Positions 57,181-64,000 of a stretch of 64,000 nucleotides of DNA are shown here, piece after piece (the first letter of the stretch is position 1; the number at the start of each line of letters is the position of its first letter). The notes under the pieces are model-generated. The model saw nothing but the letters and a program-made list of their open reading frames with translations. It did not search any database and was not told where the DNA came from. This DNA comes from Narthecium ossifragum (taxonomy: Eukaryota; Streptophyta; Magnoliopsida; Dioscoreales; Nartheciaceae): positions 25,253,869-25,317,868 of the forward strand of contig OY986970.1 of assembly GCA_963920575.1 (NCBI GenBank), given 5' to 3'. The translations under genes and the position numbers were made by a program.

Positions 57181-58051
57181 GCCCCTAAGTGATGTATAAC
57201 CGAAGTTAGTCCTTACGTTGGAGGGTCTAAGGATGCCTATATATAGAAGCCATCCTCAACAACCTAATAGAGGCGAACAACATCAACTTTTCCTCCTTGA
57301 AAGCTTGAGCAAAGAAATTAAGGTGTTCATCTTGGTGGAGATTTGGACTCACGAGCTTGTGTAGAGTTCACTAAACCATACGATGAACGATCGAGTTGTT
57401 GTATCCTAAAGGAGACAAGTTAAGAATAGGCTGATGGATCCGTTCTAAGCTTAATTTGTCAACCACAGAAGGCTTGAATCTCTTTAAATAGAGTGAGATT
57501 TCCATACCTCAGTTCGATCCGATTTCGTCTTTCTAAATTGATATTATTTATATTTTCTATTAAATTGTTGTCATTTCCGCCAACAACAAGAATATGTCTT
57601 TATTATTTTATTATGACTAACAATCCTTGATGCCGACTTAGTTTCATGCTAAGCACAATGAGCCAACCGACGCATGGAACCGTGGCGTATAATAACACAA
57701 TCCCCATAAAGCGAGGCAAGCGGCACATTCCGAGCTCTATTCCTTCATGAAAACAAGCAGATGAGGCCGGCTATGATTGGTAGTGATGTTGATCTATATG
57801 AACCTTACGTGGTTGGAGCTTTCTTTCTTTTCCAAAACAAAGCCATGTGAGAGCTGTATACTGATGTCTATTCCTCTTGATTAAGGCTCTTATCCTCGCA
57901 TTTAGTTCTTGAATTCAGATGTAATTTTGTGTGCTTTCTGGTCTCAGTTAAATACCACTAAGTCCACTTTTTAGAGCTGATAAGCCTGAAATTCGAATTT
58001 CTCGAACCACTATAGTCAAGATTCACTAAAGTTTCTGATTTTGGAACCAAT
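57181..58051. other. Intergenic DNA with a possible LTR remnant
   Basis: A TATA-like CCTATATATAGAAG at about 57236 and an end GCCAACA near 57588 suggest part of a plus-strand LTR starting near TGATGTATAAC at 57189. No primer site was found. The rest shows no gene. Confidence 0.35.
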
Positions 58052-58060
58052 TTCGATTTG

Positions 58061-58432
58061 GGTGCGGCTATCCGCACAACAAGTTGAACTCAACACACCA
58101 CATCCCAGATTTTTTTAAAAAAAAAATTTAAAAACCCGAAAAAACCTTAAACTACCCTCATTCCCCCCCTCCCACCACGGCAGGAAGGGGAGAGAGAGAG
58201 AGGGGGGCGGGCTACCTCCTCTCTCTCTCCCCTTCCTGGCGTGGCCGGCGGCGGTGGCTGCCGGCGTGGTGGGGGGGTGGGGGGTGGTGGAGGAGGTGAG
58301 GGTGGGACGGGGGAGAGAGGTGAGGTAGGGGATGAGGGTAGTTTAGGGTTTTTTCGGTTTTTTAATTTTTTTTTTCAAAAAATTTGGGATGTGGTGTGTT
58401 GAGTCCAACTTGTTGTGCGGATAGCCGCACCC
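58061..58432. mobile_element. MULE-type MITE with perfect 9 bp target duplication
   Basis: The termini GGGTGCGGCTATCCGCACAA and its inverse pair over roughly 100 bp into the element. TTTCGATTT precedes the left end (58052-58060) and follows the right end (58433-58441), the nine-base duplication of Mutator-like elements. Each terminus contains its own small palindrome, GTGCGGCTATCCGCAC. The core is GC-rich and GA-rich without coding capacity. Confidence 0.9.
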
Positions 58433-58441
58433 TTTCGATTT

Positions 58442-58900
58442 AAAAGATGGCATTTTAATTCCTGTAGCATGGAGCTTAAACAGAACCAATGTAATGGCTG
58501 ACAGGCCTGTCAAATGGTGTAGATTGAACTGCATCAGTTTCTTCTGGCGACAGGCTGGGGTCTAACGTCTCATCCAAAATGCTGTAAATAATACCTTAGC
58601 TGTATAACTTATTTCATCAAATAAAAAAAAGCTTAAACGGAACCAATATATTTCAACCAAGACGGATCATTTTTGTTAGATCTTTAAACCACGGTTCTCG
58701 TTCCATATTAAAGATATCAATCATCCAAGAAATTAGTTTTATAAAAATCAAGCATATATATCAATTTAAGAGATAGAACAATAAATTTAGATATTTATTT
58801 TCCTTTTCGTGTAGCGTTTTTTGTTATTATCCCAGTCTCCAAAAGGGTCGAATCCCACTTGCACACATGAGTTCAAGCTTCCTCACTATTGACACCGCTG
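58442..58900. other. Intergenic DNA
   Basis: A stretch ending at about 58622-58630 (TATTTCATCAAATAAAAAAA) resembles a LINE 3' tail. Otherwise AT-rich with no gene. Confidence 0.35.
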
Positions 58901-58944
58901 ATCACTGGGGTCGGTGCCTTTACCATCAACCGTCCAAATCGTTC

Positions 58945-59430
58945 CACGTGTCAACGACACCCAGCATGTAGACGCCAAACAGGGTTACCGGTCTGGCGTC
59001 GCTGGGGCCCACCGCCGTGCCACGCGTCGCAACACGACGGGGCCCCTATTCCTGTCCCCCACGTCGGTCACCGGGGCCCACCCACCTCGTGATTCGCCCG
59101 GGATCTTTCCCGATGAAGTCACACACTTCCGCGGCCGAGATCACTAAAATATTAACTAAGCTGCATCGCGTCGCACATCAGCATTCCTGCGCCCCTCCAA
59201 TCCATCGTCCACTAGGAGGTGACCTCCTCGTTAATGACACGTGGACGGCAGATGTAGCGTCCGTAAAGCACTGATCCCACAAATCTATGAAAACTGGAGA
59301 AATAACGTGACTCCCACGTGATATACCGGACGCTCCCGCTCTAACATGTCAACACCACCAAGGTTTTAGATTTAGATTTGAATCAATGTTAAGTAACGTA
59401 ACTATGTTTGATACTTATTCACACTATAAA
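58945..59430 (+). promoter_or_regulatory. Promoter of the AGPase large-subunit gene
   Basis: Three G-box/ABRE cores (CACGTG) lie at 58945, 59238 and 59315, in contexts CCACGTGTC, ACACGTGG and CCCACGTGAT. A TATA box, CACTATAAATC, lies at about 59421-59431. A second TATA-like TATATATAA is at 59556-59564, closer to the ATG at 59648. Abscisic-acid or sugar control would fit this gene family but is inference. Confidence 0.55.
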
Positions 59431-59647
59431 TCTATCCTATACTCCTACTAGTACACCTCCAACTCAGTCTTCCTCGTAGAGGTTCCACATTGCATAAATC
59501 TACTGGATTTCTATAAGATTTTGGGATCCGAGTTGCACTCGTTCTTTGTTGATTTTATATATAAGTGGTAAGGTTTCAGAGCTTCTCCATTGTTAAAGTT
59601 GGGATTTTGACGGCTTGGGACTAGGCTTGGGAGGAGGAGGAGCAGCC

Positions 59648-62600
59648 ATGGTTGGGGCAGTCATCGGTTTGGGCGGCAGTGTGGCATTGAAGGGTAATGG
59701 GAGAGTTGGTTGTGAAGAAAGTGGAATCTGGGGTGATGGGCGCCTGGGATTGGTTTCTAAGAACAAGGGTTCCGGCATCGAGTTCTTGAGCACCAGGAGT
59801 TGGAGTGGACGAAAGAAAGCAGGGGAGGTATTCTCTGTGCTCACTTCAGATGTCGACAAGGAGATTATGGTGAGTGACCTCTCTCCATGTTGTTGGGTTT
59901 GATATGTAATTTTTTCTTCTTCTTGGATTATGGATATTGAAATTTGGGTTCTTTGGCTTGTTTTTGATGTTGTTCAATCTTTTGCTGGGTTTTGTTTTTG
60001 TCTCACGGATTGTTGTTGATGATTTGAACCAGACTTTTCAGGCGCCGAGGTTTGCAAGTCGGAAGGTAGACCCCAAGAGTGTTGCTTCCATTATATTGGG
60101 CGGAGGGCCTGGGAAACAGCTCTTTCCTCTCACTAGTACGAGAGCCACCCCGGCGGTATGAAAAGCAAACGAAAAACTTTTGTGTTTGTTCCATGTGATC
60201 TCTGATTTTGACTCAGCCCGTGATTTTTTTTTGACTTTGAATTGGTTCTGCCTGGGCGACAGGGGTAGAACGTGACCTTAGTTCCTTTTTTTGGGTCTGG
60301 GAAATTTGTGAGGTTTAGGTTAGACTTCAAAAGGATCTTTAATAATCTTGAGTTGGTGATGATCATGCTCTCTGTAAAGTGTTTACGGTTTCACAGAAAA
60401 TTTGCAGAAATACATTGTGCCAGATATCAGAAACAGTTTTACTGAATGCTTTGCTATGGAGTTTGTTAATTAAATCCTTATTAACAATTGCAATTGAGAT
60501 TTTTTTATCCGAGCAAAGATTTTTTCGCACGATAGTGTCCAACTAAAACTTGCTAATGCGATATGAAAGATGATGGGATAGAGTTTCTTTAACGCAAGGC
60601 AGATGTTCTGCATATTTACATCTTCAATTTTGATCCTGCATACCTTTGATTCTTCTATGTTGGTGTAGTTTTACAATTACAAGAAAAGCAGATCATAGAG
60701 TTTCTTTCATTTAACATGAGATTTTGTTATCATGTGGTCCTTTTTGTCTTTTTGTCTCTTGGTATTTCACAATGTGGTACTTAACTATTCCTTTTGTTTC
60801 CATATTTAGACCAGTGAAGGTTGTGGAACAGTAGTTGAGCTGAAATTTTAAGCATGCAAAGAATAACTGAATGAATTTGTCTTTGTAGGTTCCAATTGGG
60901 GGGTGTTATAGACTTATTGACATTCCAATGAGCAACTGCATTAACAGTGGGATCAATAAGATATTCATCCTGACCCAGTTCAATTCACAATCTCTCAATC
61001 GCCACATATCCCGTACCTACAATGGGACTAGCATCAATTTTGGGAATGGCTTTGTTGAGGTACGTTACACTCCCTAGGTTCTGAAATTCTTTATAAGTCA
61101 ACATGGATTAGTGCATAGATCTTGTTTTCTGTGGAGTTTACTGAAGGCTGGCAGGCTCACTGGCTAAGTACAGTTAATACAGCTGATGTACTTGAACTAG
61201 GACTCCTAAATCCTAATATCTGGGGAGCATTTAAGAACTTTGATTTTTGCCTACTTTTCGTCATAGCCGAAGTTCCTGTCTGAAAAATTGGTTTGATTTG
61301 ACAAATAGGTATTAGCTGCGACTCAAACACCTGGGGAGACTGGAATGAACTGGTTTCAGGGAACAGCAGATGCTGTGAGAAAATTCATTTGGGTCTTTGA
61401 GGTATGCAGTTTGTAAAGAACTCTATAGGAGGTTCGTGCCTTTATATATCTTTGCCTTGCTGAACCCCCAATTTTCTACATCTTATTTGCATTCTTTCAG
61501 GATACCAAGAATAAGAACATTGAGCACATATTGATTTTATCTGGTGATCATCTCTATCGAATGGACTACATGGATTTTATCCAGGCATGTTGCTATTTTC
61601 ACAACCTGCTTCATCCATACTTTTCCTGGTTTGATTGTGATGCGTAGTTGGATATAATTACATGATCTGACATACTTATGTGATGTATAATATGTTGTTT
61701 GCAGAGGCATATTGACACTGGTGCTGACATTACAGTTTCATGTGTGCCTATGGATGACAGGTATTTTAGTCATAAATCAGTTACTTAATCAGCTATTCTT
61801 ATGGTATTTCTAGCATTCTCTATCTACTCTGCACTGGTGAAAAAAGATGGATTACTGACCTAATATTTGTAGTATTCTTATAAAACCTAATTCAAAGAGC
61901 TTTTAGGAGAGTAACTCAGAGGACCTTCTATGTTTAACCTCCTTAAGACCTAGGATGGATCCTGCTTCCAGAAGATCATGATATGTTGTTTCCAGAAGAT
62001 CATGATATGTTGTTTCCAGATGACCATGAACTTGGAACACTTGTAAATCAATCAAATATGATTCATAAACCTTTAGTAATGGTACTCAGTCACACCATAA
62101 CCCGTTTCCAGAGCACTATTTGGTTCCGTAAGACACATTTGTCAATCAGAGGATCGAAAACCTCATTGCTCATGTCTATTGTTCCAATAGCTTATTTGTT
62201 TTACCAATTCATTTTTTAATTTCGTAATCGAGATTTTATTCGAGAGGAGTTCTTTAACTTCAATAACTTTGTGTATGTGTGTGTTCCAAAAGTCGGGCAT
62301 CTGACTGTGGATTGTTGAAGATAGACAAAGCAGGACGCGTCATCCAATTCTCTGAGAAACCCAGGGGTGCTGACAAGGAAGCAATGGTGAGTTTACTTAC
62401 ATCTCTTCTACTGACTCTATCTCTGATTAAATAGCTCAAATGTTACCATAATGTTGTGCTGGAATTGCAGAAAATAGACACTACAATCCTTGGAATCTCT
62501 CGTCAAGAAGCCATGCAATGCCCCTACATAGCGTCAATGGGGGTATATGTATTTAGAAGAGATGTTCTGATGAATTTATTGAGGTATGGTACACAACCTT

Positions 62601-63414
62601 TGAAACTGGCGGTTTTTGTGATAACATATTCTAACAGTCTTCTTCAGATGGAGGTATCCAACATCAAATGACTTTGGATCAGAGGTCATACCTGCTGCTG
62701 TGGATGAGTACAATGTTCAGGTAGGGTAATTATGCCTATATTTGCGCAATTACATCATTCAAGTAGGTGAGGAGACTTTGAGACAGGACTTTGACTGGGG
62801 CATCGAACAACATACTGATACTTTAGATTATTCTCCTTCTTTATGATACTTGGAAGTTTTGAATGTTGATCCCCATATTTGACAGGCATATGTCTTCAAC
62901 GATTACTGGGTGGATATTGGGACAATCAAATCATTCTTCGATGCAAATTTGGCTCTCACTGAACAGGTTAGTCTCCCTCATTCAGAAATTACATTCAGTT
63001 TTTCCTTTATAGAGGTGACATGCAATAGAGTATTGGTTTATGGTAGAGGGAAGAGCATCATAGACTTTCCATAGTCTTTATTCTTTTGTTGGTAGATTCA
63101 TGATATTGGTAGGTTGGTCTTCTCATTCTTTTTTGTGCCTTTTGCAGCTTCCAAAGTTTCAGTTTTATGATCCAAAGACACCATTCTTCACATCACCACG
63201 TTTCTTACCTCCTACCAAAGTAGATAAAAGCAAGGTATGTTGATGTACATGTTGACTTCTTTAGTTTTGTTATTATCTTTTGGATCTCACGTGCAGCCCT
63301 GATTCATAGATTATGGACGCGATCATTTCACATGGATGCTTTTTGCGAGAATGTACCATTCAGAATTCCATAGTGGGAGTGCGTTCACGTATAGAATGTG
63401 GTGTAGAACTTAAG
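59648..63414 (+). CDS. ADP-glucose pyrophosphorylase large subunit, plastid (5' part)
   Basis: Twelve exons: 59648-59869, 60033-60155, 60889-61059, 61309-61401, 61501-61584, 61705-61760, 62293-62386, 62471-62583, 62648-62720, 62886-62966, 63148-63234 and 63310-63414. Phases agree throughout; more exons lie right of the window. Exon 1 is a transit peptide. The nucleotidyltransferase core begins with [18 protein letters not shown] and continues through [34 protein letters not shown] and [15 protein letters not shown] to [20 protein letters not shown]. The enzyme makes ADP-glucose for starch as a heterotetramer with small subunits. Gln and Thr replace the catalytic Arg and Lys near the start, as in cereal endosperm large subunits, so this is probably a regulatory subunit. 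The intron after 61584 has a GC donor. Confidence 0.95.
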
Positions 63415-63788
63415 GTACGATTTTTTATGGACTTTCTTATTCTAAAAGTCTTTTCTTTTTATCCTTATATACTACAGCAGATGTTTCATATGAACCCCAG
63501 GAGCTCACTAGAAATTCTAAAAACCTAATGAGATTGCGTAATTTATTAAACCATAGATATCACAGCAGCAACAAGAACAAGCAACAAATATCAGGTTGCT
63601 TTGGGATCGGTGTCATAACTCATCCCTGTCCAAAGTTGGTTTTAAACTACATATAACTGTACAGATTTCCGGCTTTGCCACTTTCTCTTGTCTTTTTATG
63701 CGTAGGATAATGTCCTATTTGGAGGATTGTTAGTTCCAAATTAGAAACTATAGGTTGCAGTATGCCACTAAATCAAGACGCAACACAA

Positions 63789-63819
<31 letters not shown>

Positions 63820-64000
63820 CTGTGGATACGAACTTCATACAATATTGCATTCTTAAGGTACTCTATAGAGGCGTGCCAGTGAAAATATGAACTGTTGAGT
63901 ACTCACTAAAAAATAAGCCAGTGTCTCGAGTTCCCAAAAGTCATCAAGTTAGAAGACAAAAACTACTTCAGAATGGGAATTATCATCCTGCTGACTATGG
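63415..64000 (+). other. Intron of the AGPase gene
   Basis: A GT donor follows 63414 and no further exon is recognisable before the window ends. The intron contains an AAT microsatellite. Confidence 0.7.
63788..63817. repeat. AAT microsatellite
   Basis: About ten uninterrupted TAA/AAT units. Confidence 0.95.

Noticed and set aside
58845..58870. GGTCGAATCCC resembling a tRNA B box
   Set aside because: No matching A box, acceptor stem or anticodon arm could be drawn around it.
1..64000. CRISPR arrays, operons, ribosome-binding sites, rRNA genes
   Set aside because: This is plant nuclear DNA with introns and retrotransposons; no such bacterial features or rRNA sequence were seen.

Overview
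This is nuclear DNA of a flowering plant. Genes have several exons with GT-AG introns, AT-rich intergenic DNA and layers of nested transposons. The GC-rich coding starts (PPR, DUF4408 and L31 genes) and the cereal-like AGPase large-subunit active-site sequence suggest a monocot, probably not a grass with compact intergenic space. I cannot name the species.

Host genes, left to right: the 3' nine exons of a phytepsin-type vacuolar aspartic protease (829-4341, +); a six-exon group IIb WRKY factor (12414-14416, +) behind a dense W-box cluster; a DUF4408/DUF761-type small membrane protein (23377-24096, -); plastid ribosomal protein L31 (29564-30058, -); an intronless PLS-class PPR protein with E motifs (30755-32890, -); and the first twelve exons of a plastid ADP-glucose pyrophosphorylase large subunit (59648 to beyond 63414, +). 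They do not form one pathway. L31, PPR and AGPase are plastid or organelle related. A broken HCF106/TatB gene fragment lies at 15421-15860.

Mobile DNA fills most of the rest: two solo LTRs of one family (4960 and 18332); a 5'-truncated L1 LINE with target-site duplication (6402-8817); a MULE with ~90 bp terminal repeats around a GA-rich minisatellite (10014-11675); a CACTA-like end (14644) beside the HCF106 fragment; a copia-type LTR with its primer site (16596); several MITEs; a PIF/Harbinger element with an open transposase gene (34697-38293) inserted in an older LINE endonuclease gene; an Athila-type Ty3/gypsy element with both LTRs (40383-50078) inside a MITE; and a full-length but broken LINE (51154-57142) inside a palindrome-rich element.

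The most unusual signal is an array of paired GGATCGATCC palindromes in the LTR promoters of two apparently different retrotransposon families. The TATA-proximal copy sits 60-63 bp upstream of the TATA box in every LTR examined. Also notable are MSA-like AACGG repeats before the Harbinger transposase gene, the HCF106 capture, the WRKY W-box cluster, a GC-AG tandem donor in AGPase and substituted catalytic residues in the AGPase large subunit.
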